Shown: positions 29,565 to 39,387, numbered from the stretch's first letter. The stretch: 64,000 bases of DNA from Acholeplasmataceae bacterium UBA4853 (GCA_002399815.1 DHEJ01000020.1:44261-108260); one strand, 5' to 3'. Notes: generated by a model from the letters alone, not told the origin. Numbers and translations: made by a program.

Positions 29565-31928
29565 ATGAAATTTAACAAACATGTCAAAAAAATCATGAAG
29601 CTATTTAGTGTCATGATTTTAGTGTTTACATTATCCTCATGTAGCGCTATTTTTAGTGTTATAAATGGTTCTGAGTTAGAAAATAGAGTCAATGCGTTTA
29701 ATGATTCTTCAAATCAATTTGAAATGGAAACAACTATTGATCTAGAAGTGACTTATTTAGATCAAACAGAAACATTTAATGAGTCTATGTTTATGAAAAT
29801 TCAAGTAGAACCGTTTTACACTGAAATGACAATTGGAGATACGACAGTTTCGCAGTTTGTTTTCGAAGATAGAATTAGGGAAATCATTGTTGATCATCGT
29901 AATCAAAACGATGAAATTACGCTATATCAAGAAGTCATTTATGAAAATGATTTAGATGTTTCAGACAGTATGATTATGTATAATTTTAATGGATCCTCGA
30001 TTAAAAAAGAAGGTGATAATCAATACGTTGTTGAAGCATTATTTAAGGATTTTTTAAGTCAATCAGACCGAAAAACCTTTATGGACGCTTTAAGTGGTAC
30101 TGGAGTTGATGAAGATGAATTACTAGATTCTAGTGTTAAAGTTACTTTTACATTTGAAGCAGACCATTTAATCGTTTCTATTGGAATAAAATTAGATATT
30201 AATGATGTCTTAATTGATATGAAATTAACCCTGGATATGGTACCAAAAGCATTTAATGTAATTGATGTTGATAATCAAGAGAAATTTCAAAAAATATTTA
30301 CTACAAGTGATGAGTCAATGGCTATTAATCTAAATGAAGATGTCTATTATCCAAGCGTCCTAGAAAGTCATATGGAATATTACACAATCTATTTAGAACC
30401 AGGAGTTTATGGATTTGACTATAATGGAAACTACGAAGATGTATTTATTCAAATGTATAAAACCGGGGATCAAACATATATGAAACCATTGTTTGACTTT
30501 GTATCAAATTACGAAAGTAATTTACAACTAGAAACTTTATATGAAGTTAAGACACCCGGATATTATAAAGTTTCTTTACATAGTAACCACATTAACTATC
30601 TAACAAAGTTTAGGATTATTAAATGTTTAGATGGAGCACCTTCTATTGAAACTGCAGATATAGTGATTACAGAATCGGGTAGTTATACGTATGAATTAGA
30701 CCATAAAATGGATATATTTAGTGTTTATCTTGATTTACCTAATGAAACGTTAGTTTCCATAAATGATATAAATAGTGACACTGCAATGATCATATACAGT
30801 GATAATTTTGATAATAGAGTTTATTCTTCGATTTATCATATTACAAAGACGGATACTAGCTTTTACATCAACGAACATAATAAGTTGATTCATTTATATC
30901 ATATAAACGGTAATTTATCTGATGAAATTAATGTTAAGATAAAGTCTTTAGATCAAGTGACTTCAATGGATGATCCAAATATCAACACTATGACTACTGT
31001 GTTTAGTGAAGGTTATTTTCATTCAAATCATCAAATACAAACACAGTATATGAAACTAGAAGTATTAGAGGCAGCTGACTATATGTTTTCTTATCAAGTC
31101 TATGAAGGATTTGATGTAAACGGAAAACTATATGATGAAAATGGTGTTTTAATCATTGATCAATTAAGCAATATTGGAGAATATTCAAATTATCGTTACT
31201 TTTTATTACCAGGGACTTACTACTATGCGACTAGTAATACATATACGGCTGTTTATAGAATTAAATATACAAAGTTTATACCAAATATTGTTAATCATGA
31301 AACTATAGAATTAAGTGGGTATCATGAGATTACTAGAGTATATGATGAAAATAGATTTTTTGAAGGTGTTCAGTCAAGTAAGTATCAAAGAAACCTATAC
31401 CAAGTGGTACTTGATAGCGACCAATATATTGTTCACAGTAGTCACATTATCATTGATATTTTTGATAGCGAAAACAAAAAAGTGGATTTTATATCCAATA
31501 ATTTAGAAGATGATTTAGTGACGACATTTTTAAAATCTGGAACTTATACGATAAGTGTTAAGATAAAACTCTATCGTCCTGAGTCTTATTATCCGTTTAA
31601 CTATGCATTTGTCTTTTATTCTCTTACTGGAATTACAACGGATGATTCGGTAAATCCAAACTATCAGTTGCTTAATATTAATACCCAAGGTACGAGAGTT
31701 AGTAATTACTTAAATGATATAGATGGTTTTAAAATAGTAATCACTGAAAGAAATTCATATTTGTTTACTTCAACAACTGATTTTACTTTGATTTTAAATA
31801 ACAGTACATATGATTCAAGATTAGGATCTGAATCTTTGATTCATTTAGAACCTGGAATCTATCATGTTGTAAACTATGAAGGTTATACAGGTACATGGTT
31901 TTTTTCATATAAACAGGCAAATTATTAA
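29565..31928 (+). CDS. Large lipoprotein with repeated PPC-like beta domains
   Basis: The 787-residue protein carries a signal peptide and lipobox (FTLSSCS). After an N-terminal domain of about 230 residues it contains about five beta-rich units. These share a turn of the form LEPGxY: IYLEPGVYGFDY, TPGYYKVSLHS, FLLPGTYYYAT, FLKSGTYTISV and HLEPGIYHVV, spaced roughly 80-130 residues apart. The pattern resembles PPC (pre-peptidase C-terminal) domains, which bind surfaces or assist secreted enzymes, but no enzyme domain is present. The likely location is the outer face of the membrane. The substrate is unknown. It forms a single-gene unit. Confidence 0.75.
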   Translation: MKFNKHVKKIMKLFSVMILVFTLSSCSAIFSVINGSELENRVNAFNDSSNQFEMETTIDLEVTYLDQTETFNESMFMKIQVEPFYTEMTIGDTTVSQFVFEDRIREIIVDHRNQNDEITLYQEVIYENDLDVSDSMIMYNFNGSSIKKEGDNQYVVEALFKDFLSQSDRKTFMDALSGTGVDEDELLDSSVKVTFTFEADHLIVSIGIKLDINDVLIDMKLTLDMVPKAFNVIDVDNQEKFQKIFTTSDESMAINLNEDVYYPSVLESHMEYYTIYLEPGVYGFDYNGNYEDVFIQMYKTGDQTYMKPLFDFVSNYESNLQLETLYEVKTPGYYKVSLHSNHINYLTKFRIIKCLDGAPSIETADIVITESGSYTYELDHKMDIFSVYLDLPNETLVSINDINSDTAMIIYSDNFDNRVYSSIYHITKTDTSFYINEHNKLIHLYHINGNLSDEINVKIKSLDQVTSMDDPNINTMTTVFSEGYFHSNHQIQTQYMKLEVLEAADYMFSYQVYEGFDVNGKLYDENGVLIIDQLSNIGEYSNYRYFLLPGTYYYATSNTYTAVYRIKYTKFIPNIVNHETIELSGYHEITRVYDENRFFEGVQSSKYQRNLYQVVLDSDQYIVHSSHIIIDIFDSENKKVDFISNNLEDDLVTTFLKSGTYTISVKIKLYRPESYYPFNYAFVFYSLTGITTDDSVNPNYQLLNINTQGTRVSNYLNDIDGFKIVITERNSYLFTSTTDFTLILNNSTYDSRLGSESLIHLEPGIYHVVNYEGYTGTWFFSYKQANY

Positions 31929-32094
31929 ACCATAAATAAGAATGACTCATTAAAAAAAACATTTGAATGGATTTAATCAAATATCAATTAAAACAATGAT
32001 AAAATGATTGTAATCAGATATATCATTGTTTCAATTTGTGTTATGATATTTTTGTTAAATATAATATAATAAAGCAGTTGAAAGGAGTATGTTA

Positions 32095-33570
32095 GTGTAT
32101 AAATTAGATCAAACCAAAACACCTTTCTTTGAGAAAATAAAAGCTTATGGAAATTCAGGGACAACACCTCTGGATGTACCAGGTCATAAATTAGGTGCGA
32201 TTCACAATGAATTTTTAGAATATGTAGGAAAAAATACGTTTTTACTGGATGCAAATGCACCTAAAGGATTAGATAATCTGTCAAAACCTAAAGGGGTAAT
32301 TAAAGAAGCCCAAGCGCTTGCTGCAGATGCATTTGGTGCAGATCATGCTTATTTTTTAATTAATGGAACTTCTCAGGGTATTATGGCAATGATTATGTCT
32401 GCAGTCAGAGCTAAAGAGAAGATTATTATTCCAAGAAATGTCCATAAATCTGCAATTAATGGACTTATTTTAAGTGGAGCAATGCCGATATTCATGAAAC
32501 CACATATGGATAGTGAGCTTGGGATTGCTAATGGGATTATTTTATCTGAATTAAGAGAAACAATTGAAGAGCATCCGGATGCTAAAGCGGTGTTTGTTAT
32601 TAACCCAACTTACTTTGGAGTCACTTCTAACTTAAAGGAAATCGTTAAGTTAGCTCATGAATATGGCATGCTTGTTTTATGTGATGAAGCTCATGGATCA
32701 CACTTTGGATTTCATGAATCTTTACCTTTATCAGCTATGGAAGCTGGTGCTGATATGGCTGCATGTAGTATTCATAAAACCATTGGTTCATTAACACAAT
32801 CATCGATGTTATTAACTAAAGGAAATCTAGTTGATCCAAATAGAGTTCAATCCACATTAAATGTTTTACAATCAACATCGCCTTCATCACTTTTAATGGC
32901 ATCACTAGATAGTGCTAGAAGTTATATGGCACTTCATGGCAATGAATTATTAGGCAATTTAATTCAAATGGCTGACGATACAAGAAAAAAGATTAATAAG
33001 ATTAAAGGTTTTAAAGCAATTACTAAAGAATATGTTTGGAATCATAGAGGTTATGATTATGATGAGACTAAGATTATGGTTAAAGTATCTGAACTTGGTA
33101 TTACCGGGTTTGATGCATATAACATTTTAAGTCAAGAGTCTAATATTCAAATGGAATTAGCCGAAACACATTTAATTTTAGCAGTACTATCTATTGGTAC
33201 AACCCAAGAAGATTTAGATAAGTTTGTTTTAGGGTTAAAGAATTTAAAGAAACATAAGACAAACAATGAGATTATTCATAAGATTAGATTTACATATCCT
33301 GACAGTTATACACGTCCACGTGAAGCATATCATGCACCTAAAAAGTATGTTAAGTTTGACGAGGCATTAAATGAAGTAGCAGCTGAAAATATTATGGTTT
33401 ATCCACCAGGTATTCCACTTGTTATTCCAGGTGAGATAATTAATCAAGAGATTTTAGATGATTTAGAGTTTTATAAGGCACAGGGTTCAACAATTTTATC
33501 TGATACAGAAGAAGGATTTATTAAAGTTGTCGATAAAGACAAATGGTATAAATATGAGGGAGATTTATGA
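32095..33570 (+). CDS. speA: Orn/Lys/Arg decarboxylase family protein, probable arginine decarboxylase
   Basis: The 491-residue PLP enzyme has TTPLDVPGHKLGA at the start, INGTSQGIMAMIMS, VLCDEAHGSHFGFH, the PLP lysine in SIHKTIGSLTQSSML, and the C-terminal domain with VYPPGIPLVIPGEII. The fold covers arginine, lysine and ornithine decarboxylases. The next gene is an agmatinase, which points to arginine as the substrate (arginine to agmatine to putrescine). The start is set at GTG 32095, 7 bases after AAAGGAG; an ATG at 32089 would be only one base from the ribosome site. A -10 TATAAT lies near 32065. Confidence 0.88.
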   Translation: MYKLDQTKTPFFEKIKAYGNSGTTPLDVPGHKLGAIHNEFLEYVGKNTFLLDANAPKGLDNLSKPKGVIKEAQALAADAFGADHAYFLINGTSQGIMAMIMSAVRAKEKIIIPRNVHKSAINGLILSGAMPIFMKPHMDSELGIANGIILSELRETIEEHPDAKAVFVINPTYFGVTSNLKEIVKLAHEYGMLVLCDEAHGSHFGFHESLPLSAMEAGADMAACSIHKTIGSLTQSSMLLTKGNLVDPNRVQSTLNVLQSTSPSSLLMASLDSARSYMALHGNELLGNLIQMADDTRKKINKIKGFKAITKEYVWNHRGYDYDETKIMVKVSELGITGFDAYNILSQESNIQMELAETHLILAVLSIGTTQEDLDKFVLGLKNLKKHKTNNEIIHKIRFTYPDSYTRPREAYHAPKKYVKFDEALNEVAAENIMVYPPGIPLVIPGEIINQEILDDLEFYKAQGSTILSDTEEGFIKVVDKDKWYKYEGDL

Positions 33571-34442
33571 GATTTAAAAAAGTAGATTTATCGTTTCAAT
33601 CATGTACTGCTGAATATGATGAGGCAGATGTTGTAATTTTTTCTGTGCCTATGGATGCAACAACATCATTTAGACCAGGAACGCGTTTTGCAGGTAATGC
33701 AATTAGAGTAGATTCATTTGGAGTAGAATGGTATTCTCCTTATAGAGATGCTGATTTAAAAGATTATAAAACAGTGGATACTGGGGATTTAGATTTACCA
33801 ATTGGTGCTGTTGAAGATGCACTAGATATTGTATATGATGCAACTAAGACCATTTTAAATGATAAAAAAGTACCAATGATGATTGGTGGCGAACATTTAG
33901 TAACTTACCCCGTATTAAAAGCAGTTAAAGAAGCATACGATGATTTATATGTCATTCACTTAGATGCACATACTGATTTAAGAGAAGAATTCTTTGGTAG
34001 AGCACTTTCACATGCAACATTTATGAGACAAGCACATAAGTTTTTAGGTGATCATCATATCTATCAATTTGGTATTAGAAGTGGAGATCGTCAAGAGTTC
34101 TTATGGGCAAATGAACATATCCATCAAAGAAAGTTTGACTTTGAAGGTTTAGATAAAGCAGTTGAAGCATTAAAGAATAAACCCGTTTATATTACAATTG
34201 ACTTAGACGTTTTAGATCCTTCAGTATTTCCTGGTACAGGAACACCTGAGGCGGGTGGTATGCAATATAAAGACTTATTATGGGCATTTGATCAATTTGA
34301 AAAGTTAAATCATATTGTTGGTGCTGATATTGTTGAACTATCACCTTATCTAGATCCAAGTGGTGCATCAAATGCGGTTGCAGCAAAATCACTTAGAGAA
34401 TTGGTTTTAATTCTTCAAAAGAACCTACAAAAAAGAAAATAA
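33567..34442 (+). CDS. speB: Agmatinase (ureohydrolase family)
   Basis: The 291-residue enzyme has the manganese-binding motifs of ureohydrolases: MMIGGEHLVTYP, VIHLDAHTDLRE and TIDLDVLDPSVFPGTGTPE. SHATFMRQ is typical of agmatinases rather than arginases. It would turn agmatine into putrescine and urea. It overlaps the decarboxylase by 4 bases (ATGA), so the two are coupled as one putrescine pathway. No spermidine synthase is in the window. Confidence 0.92.
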   Translation: MRFKKVDLSFQSCTAEYDEADVVIFSVPMDATTSFRPGTRFAGNAIRVDSFGVEWYSPYRDADLKDYKTVDTGDLDLPIGAVEDALDIVYDATKTILNDKKVPMMIGGEHLVTYPVLKAVKEAYDDLYVIHLDAHTDLREEFFGRALSHATFMRQAHKFLGDHHIYQFGIRSGDRQEFLWANEHIHQRKFDFEGLDKAVEALKNKPVYITIDLDVLDPSVFPGTGTPEAGGMQYKDLLWAFDQFEKLNHIVGADIVELSPYLDPSGASNAVAAKSLRELVLILQKNLQKRK

Positions 34443-34463
34443 TTATATAAAGTACTTGAGATT

Positions 34464-34490
34464 AAAGACACATTGACATGTGTCTTTTCC
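34464..34490 (+). terminator. Terminator after the agmatinase gene
   Basis: A 10-bp stem, AAAGACACAT with ATGTGTCTTT and loop TGAC, is followed by a broken T-run. Confidence 0.7.
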
Positions 34491-34563
34491 TTTATATCAT
34501 AAGGATAAGTAATTAAATAGATCAGTTATAAACAAATGTGTTACAATAGATGTGGGTGATAAC

Positions 34564-34887
34564 ATGAAAAAAACAGATTACTTAAATGTACGTATTGATA
34601 CTGAGACAAAGGATAAAGCCGAAGAGATTTTAAAGAATTTTAACTTAAGAATCTCAGATGCTGTGAATCTTTTTTTAAGACAGATTGTTTTAGAAGAAGG
34701 TATTCCATTTGAAATTAAACTACCTCAATATGAAAAAGCATATAAAGAACTTGAAAAGGCAGTCGCATATAATGCATTTGGTGGTGGTATACCAAGTGAG
34801 TATGCTAATAACATTTTAAAGTTATATGCAAAAGACTTAATTGATTTAGAAACTGCAGTGTTTGCATTAAATAGGAAGATTGTATGA
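34564..34887 (+). CDS. RelB/DinJ-family antitoxin
   Basis: The 107-residue protein has the ribbon-helix-helix antitoxin pattern: YLNVRIDTETKDKAEEIL, then NLRISDAVNLFLRQIVLEEG and IPFEIKLP. A C-terminal tail of about 55 residues (KAYKELEKAVAYNAFGGGIP and on) is longer than in classic DinJ and probably contacts the toxin. It ends in an ATGA overlap with a Fic gene, the classic coupling of an antitoxin-toxin pair. RelB/DinJ usually partners RelE/YafQ ribonucleases, so the Fic partner is unusual. ATG 34564 fits the GGTGA before it. Confidence 0.8.
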   Translation: MKKTDYLNVRIDTETKDKAEEILKNFNLRISDAVNLFLRQIVLEEGIPFEIKLPQYEKAYKELEKAVAYNAFGGGIPSEYANNILKLYAKDLIDLETAVFALNRKIV

Positions 34888-35483
34888 AAGATCCCTATTT
34901 TTATCCTGGGACAAACGTCCATATAAATATTCCTGGTATATTAGATAAAAAGTTATTAAAAACCTATACAGCCAATCAATTTGGCTTAGCAATGCTAAAA
35001 CTTCAAAAAGAAAAGTTTGAAATAAAAAGTGCATTTGATTTTCTTAAGCTGCATAAGTTACTGTTTTCTAATGTTTTTTTCTGGGCCGGAGAAGCAAGAA
35101 CGGTCAATATGACAACCTCTGAGTTTATGATTGCTGAAGGTATGGTTGAATTTGCTGATCATCGAAGTATTCATAAAGAACTTGAACAAATTGATATTAA
35201 GTATAAAAATCACCAATGGAATTTAATGAAGAAAACTGAATTTATTGATAATTTAAGTAAGTATATGGTCGATTTATGGGTCGTACATCCACTTAGAGAG
35301 GGTAATACACGTACTTTAATTGTCTATATGGATTTATTTGCACAATCCTTTGGCTATGAAGTGGATATTCATCGTTTTAGTACTTCAAGTCATGATATGC
35401 GTAACACATTTGTGTGGGGAGCAATTGGAGAATTCTTTAATTTGAAGGATATTTTGAATAAAATTCTAATTAAGCGTCAGTAA
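34884..35483 (+). CDS. Fic/Doc family protein (probable toxin)
   Basis: The 199-residue Fic-fold protein has the active-site motif WVVHPLREGNTRTLIVYMDL. Compared with the consensus HPFx[DE]GNGR, Phe is Leu and the second Gly is Thr, a variant seen in one Fic subgroup. The catalytic His and the Arg are kept. Fic proteins mostly transfer AMP or another nucleotide to a target protein. The inhibitory S/TxxxEG helix is not obvious in this protein, so inhibition may come from the preceding antitoxin. It is coupled to the antitoxin by a 4-base overlap. Confidence 0.82.
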   Translation: MKDPYFYPGTNVHINIPGILDKKLLKTYTANQFGLAMLKLQKEKFEIKSAFDFLKLHKLLFSNVFFWAGEARTVNMTTSEFMIAEGMVEFADHRSIHKELEQIDIKYKNHQWNLMKKTEFIDNLSKYMVDLWVVHPLREGNTRTLIVYMDLFAQSFGYEVDIHRFSTSSHDMRNTFVWGAIGEFFNLKDILNKILIKRQ

Positions 35484-35556
35484 TAAAGTTAAAATATATT
35501 AAAAATAACAAAATTATGTGCAAAAAGTACATAAATGATTAACAGCGTAAGTTTTT

Positions 35557-35588
35557 AAAAGCCTTTTCCACCATGGATAGGCTTTTTT
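35557..35588 (+). terminator. Terminator after the Fic gene
   Basis: AAAAGCCT (35557-35564) pairs with AGGCTTTT (35579-35586), with inner pairing TCCA/TGGA and a following T-run. Confidence 0.8.
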
Positions 35589-35592
35589 ATTA

Positions 35593-35598
35593 TATAAT
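35593..35598 (+). promoter_or_regulatory. -10 element of the pdh operon
   Basis: TATAAT lies about 37 bases before pdhA. No clear -35 box is present because the terminator of the previous gene occupies that position. A ribosome site, TAGGAGG, follows near 35624. Confidence 0.45.
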
Positions 35599-35634
35599 AA
35601 CACTATGTTCAATACACATTATTAGGAGGAAGTT

Positions 35635-36720
35635 ATGATCGCGAAGAAATATGATGCTTCAAAAGATAAACAATTTCAGATTTTAGATCAACACGGTAAA
35701 ATTGTAAACGAAAAATTCGAACCAAATTTACCAAAAGAAACATTACTTAAAATGTATAAGACGGCAGTTATGGGTCGTAATGCAGATATTAAAGCATTAC
35801 AATACCAAAGACAAGGTCGTATGTTAACCTATGCTCCAAACATGGGTCAAGAAGCAGCTCAAATCGGTATGGCAGCTGCAATGGAACCTCAAGACTGGAA
35901 CTCACCTATGTACCGCGAATTAAACGCTGGTTTATATCGTGGAGTAACATTAGAATCAGTATTCTTATACTGGTATGGTAATGAAAGAGGATCAATTAAA
36001 CCAGAAGGCGTAAAAATCTTACCAACGAATATTATTATTGGTTCTCAATCAAATATTGCTGCTGGTTTAGCAATGGCTGCAAAAATTAAGAAAACTAATG
36101 AGGTTGCAGTATTTACAATCGGTGATGGTGGTACAGCACACGGTGAATTCTATGAAGGATTAAACTTTGCTGCATCATTTAAAGCACCTATGGTTGCTGT
36201 AATTCAAAATAACCAATGGGCTATTTCAACACCGGTAAGAAAAGCTTCTAACTCAGAAACACTTGCACAAAAAGGGGTAGCATTCGGTATTCCTTATATT
36301 CAAGTGGATGGTAATGATATGTTAGCAATGTATGTTGCTACTAAAGAAGCTATGGATAGAGCTAGAAAAGGTGATGGTCCAACATTAATTGAAGCTTTCA
36401 CTTACCGTATGGGACCTCATACTACATCAGATGACCCATCAATCTATAGAACTAAAGAAGAAGAAAACGAATGGGCTAAGAAAGATCCAATCGCTCGTTT
36501 TAAAACGTATTTAATTAATAAAGGTTATTGGTCAGAAGCTGAAGATGAAGCATATGTTGCTGAAGTCTTAGTTGAAATCAATGATACATTTAAAAAAGTT
36601 GAAAGTTATGGTGCAAATGTTGAGTTAATTGAAATATTTGAACATACTTATGCTGAAATGACACCACAATTAAAAGAACAATATGAAGAACATAAAAAGT
36701 TCTTAGAAGGAGCTAAATAA
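35635..36720 (+). CDS. pdhA: Pyruvate dehydrogenase E1 component, alpha subunit
   Basis: The 361-residue E1-alpha has the thiamine-diphosphate motif beginning IGDGGTAHGEFYEGLNFAA and ending in NNQWAIS, and the phosphorylation-loop region YRMGPHTTSDDPSIYR. It decarboxylates pyruvate together with E1-beta and loads acetyl groups onto the lipoyl domains of E2. It is first in a four-gene operon in the standard order A-B-C-D. Codon usage looks like that of a highly expressed gene. Confidence 0.96.
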   Translation: MIAKKYDASKDKQFQILDQHGKIVNEKFEPNLPKETLLKMYKTAVMGRNADIKALQYQRQGRMLTYAPNMGQEAAQIGMAAAMEPQDWNSPMYRELNAGLYRGVTLESVFLYWYGNERGSIKPEGVKILPTNIIIGSQSNIAAGLAMAAKIKKTNEVAVFTIGDGGTAHGEFYEGLNFAASFKAPMVAVIQNNQWAISTPVRKASNSETLAQKGVAFGIPYIQVDGNDMLAMYVATKEAMDRARKGDGPTLIEAFTYRMGPHTTSDDPSIYRTKEEENEWAKKDPIARFKTYLINKGYWSEAEDEAYVAEVLVEINDTFKKVESYGANVELIEIFEHTYAEMTPQLKEQYEEHKKFLEGAK

Positions 36721-36721
36721 T

Positions 36722-37705
36722 ATGGCAATTATTACATTACTAGAAGCTATTAATCAAGCCCTTGATCAAGCGATGGAAAAAGATAAATCAATCGTTCTAT
36801 TTGGTGAAGATGCTGGTTTTGAAGGTGGCGTGTTCCGTGTAACAGCTGGACTTCAAAAGAAGTATGGTGTTGACCGTGTATTTGATACACCAATTGCTGA
36901 ATCTGCAATCGTTGGTTCTGCAATCGGTATGGCAATGAATGGTTTAAAACCAGTTGCTGAAATTCAATTTGATGGATTTATTTTCCCAGGTTATACAGAT
37001 TTAGTTACTCATGCTGCACGTATGAGAAACCGTTCACGTGGACAATTTAGCGTTCCAATGGTATTAAGATTACCTCATGGTGGTGGTATCCGTGCACTTG
37101 AACACCACTCAGAATCACTTGAAGTATTATTTGGCTCTATTCCAGGTTTAAAAGTAGTTACACCTTCAACACCATATGATGCTAAAGGTTTATTACTTGC
37201 TGCAATTAATGATCCAGATCCAGTGGTATTCTTAGAACCTAAGAGAATTTATAGAGCTGGTAAACAAGAAGTTCCAGCTGAAATGTATGAAATTCCAATT
37301 GGTAAAGCTAAAGTAACTAAACAAGGTAACGACATTACAGTTGTTGCTTGGGGTTCTATTGTGCGTGAAGTTGAAAAAGCTGCTAAGCTAGTTGAAGCTG
37401 AAGGCATTTCAGTTGAAATTGTTGACTTAAGAACAATTTCACCGATCGATGAAGAAACTATTTTAAACTCAGTTAAGAAAACCGGAAGATTCATGGTAGT
37501 AACAGAGGCAGTTAAGTCTTATGGACCTGCTGCAGAATTGATTTCTCTTGTAAACGAAAAAGCATTCTATTCATTAGAAGCTGCTCCAGTACGTTTTACT
37601 GGATTTGATATTACTGTCCCTCTTGCAAGAGGCGAACATTATCATTTCCCACAACCAGAAAAGATTGCAGCTTATTTAAGAAAATTAGCTAAAGTCAGAC
37701 CGTAA
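36722..37705 (+). CDS. pdhB: Pyruvate dehydrogenase E1 component, beta subunit
   Basis: The 327-residue partner of PdhA opens with ITLLEAINQALDQAMEKD and has LFGEDAGFEGGVFRVTAGL, DTPIAESAIVGSAIGMA, RLPHGGGIRALEHHSES and VVTEAVKSYG. These are the standard features of E1-beta (transketolase pyrimidine and C-terminal domains). It begins one base after pdhA. Confidence 0.96.
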   Translation: MAIITLLEAINQALDQAMEKDKSIVLFGEDAGFEGGVFRVTAGLQKKYGVDRVFDTPIAESAIVGSAIGMAMNGLKPVAEIQFDGFIFPGYTDLVTHAARMRNRSRGQFSVPMVLRLPHGGGIRALEHHSESLEVLFGSIPGLKVVTPSTPYDAKGLLLAAINDPDPVVFLEPKRIYRAGKQEVPAEMYEIPIGKAKVTKQGNDITVVAWGSIVREVEKAAKLVEAEGISVEIVDLRTISPIDEETILNSVKKTGRFMVVTEAVKSYGPAAELISLVNEKAFYSLEAAPVRFTGFDITVPLARGEHYHFPQPEKIAAYLRKLAKVRP

Positions 37706-37718
37706 GGAGGAAACTTAT

Positions 37719-39374
37719 ATGTTTGAATTTAAATTTGCAGATATTGGTGAAGGTATCCATGAAGGTACCATCTTAAAATGGAATTTTAAAGTTGGTGACA
37801 AGGTTAAAGAAGGGGAAACTTTAGTTGTTGTAGAAACAGATAAAGTTAATGCTGAATTACCATCACCAGTTGAAGGAATTATCGTTTCTTTAGGTGCTAA
37901 AGAAGGCGATGTGATTCATGTTGGTGAAACTGTTGTTACAATTGATGATGGTTCAGGTAAAGCATTACCAAGTACACCGGTTGCTCCAGTTGAACAAGTG
38001 GTTGCTAAAGAAGTTAAACCTCAAGTAGTTGAACAAGCTTCTGCATCATCAGGTGAAGTTTATGACTTTAGATTTGCTGATATTGGTGAAGGAATCCATG
38101 AAGGAACTATCTTAAAATGGAACTTCAAAGAAGGCGATAAGGTAACAGAAGGTGAAACTTTAGTTGTTGTTGAAACAGATAAAGTTAATGCTGAATTACC
38201 TGCTCCTGAAACAGGTGTGATCTTAAAGATTGGTAAAAAAGAAGGCGAAGTTATTCACGTTGGTGAAACTGTTGTCTTAATCGGACTTAATGGTGCTACA
38301 CTTGCTAAACCAGCTGCTGCAGCTGCCGTTCAAGCACCTGTATCAGAACCTAAAAAAGGTGCTGGTGTGGTTGGAGAAATTGAAGTTTCTGATGAAATCA
38401 TCGGTGGTTCAAGTGAAGAAGCTGTATTTACAAGTACTGGTAAAGTATTAGCATCTCCAGTTGCTAGAAAATTAGCATCTGATTCAAGTATTGATATTGC
38501 ATCACTTAAGGGTACTGGTGAACAAGGTAGAATCTTAAAAGATGATGTAGCAAACGCTCTTGGTAAGACTAAGGTTGAAGTTCAATTACCTAAGGCTGAA
38601 GTACAAGCTGCTCCTGCAGCTGCTAAGGCTCCTTCTGCTCCAGTTGCTCAAATGAGTGCTCAAGGTAAACCTCAAGGTGATGTTGAAACTGTTAAGATTA
38701 CAAGACTTCGTAAGGCTGTTTCTAATGCAATGACTCGTTCTAAATCAATCATTGCTGAAACTGTTTTAATGGATGAAATCAATGTTAATGCATTAGTTAA
38801 ATTTAGAAATGAAGCTAAGGGTATTGCTGAGGCTAAAGGTATTAAATTAACTTATATGGCATTAATTGCTAAAGCTGTTGTTATTGCATTAAAAGAATTC
38901 CCAACATTCAATGCATCATTTAATCATGATACAGATGAGTTATATATTAAAAAGTATATTAATCTAGGTATGGCAGTTGATACTCCAGATGGATTAATTG
39001 TTCCTAACATTAAAAACGCAGATCGTTTATCAGTGTTTGAACTTGCTACTCAAGTAAGAACATTAGCTGATGACACGATTGCAAGAAAGATTACATTAGA
39101 TCAACAAACTAATGGTACATTTACAATTACTAACTTTGGTTCTGCAGGTATTGCTTTTGGTACACCTGTGATTAACTACCCTGAACTTGCTATCTTAGGT
39201 GTTGGTAAGATTGATAAGAAACCTTGGGTTGTTGGAGATGAAATCCAAATTGCTCATACATTACCTTTATCACTTGCAGTAGACCACAGAATTATTGACG
39301 GTGCTGATGGTGGTAGATTCTTAATGAGAGTTAAAGAATTATTAAGTAATCCGACATTATTACTATTAAGCTAA
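37719..39374 (+). CDS. pdhC: Dihydrolipoamide acetyltransferase (PDH E2) with two lipoyl domains
   Basis: The 551-residue E2 has two lipoyl domains, residues about 1-78 and 118-196, nearly identical in sequence. Each contains ADIGEGIHEGTILKWNFK and the lipoylated lysine in ETDKVNAELP. Ala/Pro/Val-rich linkers follow. The E1/E3-binding domain is around SPVARKLASDSSIDIASLKG, and the catalytic domain ends with the active-site histidine in LAVDHRIIDGADGGRF. It transfers acetyl groups to CoA. The lipoyl lysines are likely filled by the LplA encoded at 41579-42496. Confidence 0.96.
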   Translation: MFEFKFADIGEGIHEGTILKWNFKVGDKVKEGETLVVVETDKVNAELPSPVEGIIVSLGAKEGDVIHVGETVVTIDDGSGKALPSTPVAPVEQVVAKEVKPQVVEQASASSGEVYDFRFADIGEGIHEGTILKWNFKEGDKVTEGETLVVVETDKVNAELPAPETGVILKIGKKEGEVIHVGETVVLIGLNGATLAKPAAAAAVQAPVSEPKKGAGVVGEIEVSDEIIGGSSEEAVFTSTGKVLASPVARKLASDSSIDIASLKGTGEQGRILKDDVANALGKTKVEVQLPKAEVQAAPAAAKAPSAPVAQMSAQGKPQGDVETVKITRLRKAVSNAMTRSKSIIAETVLMDEINVNALVKFRNEAKGIAEAKGIKLTYMALIAKAVVIALKEFPTFNASFNHDTDELYIKKYINLGMAVDTPDGLIVPNIKNADRLSVFELATQVRTLADDTIARKITLDQQTNGTFTITNFGSAGIAFGTPVINYPELAILGVGKIDKKPWVVGDEIQIAHTLPLSLAVDHRIIDGADGGRFLMRVKELLSNPTLLLLS

Positions 39375-39387
39375 GGAGGTAATTTTA

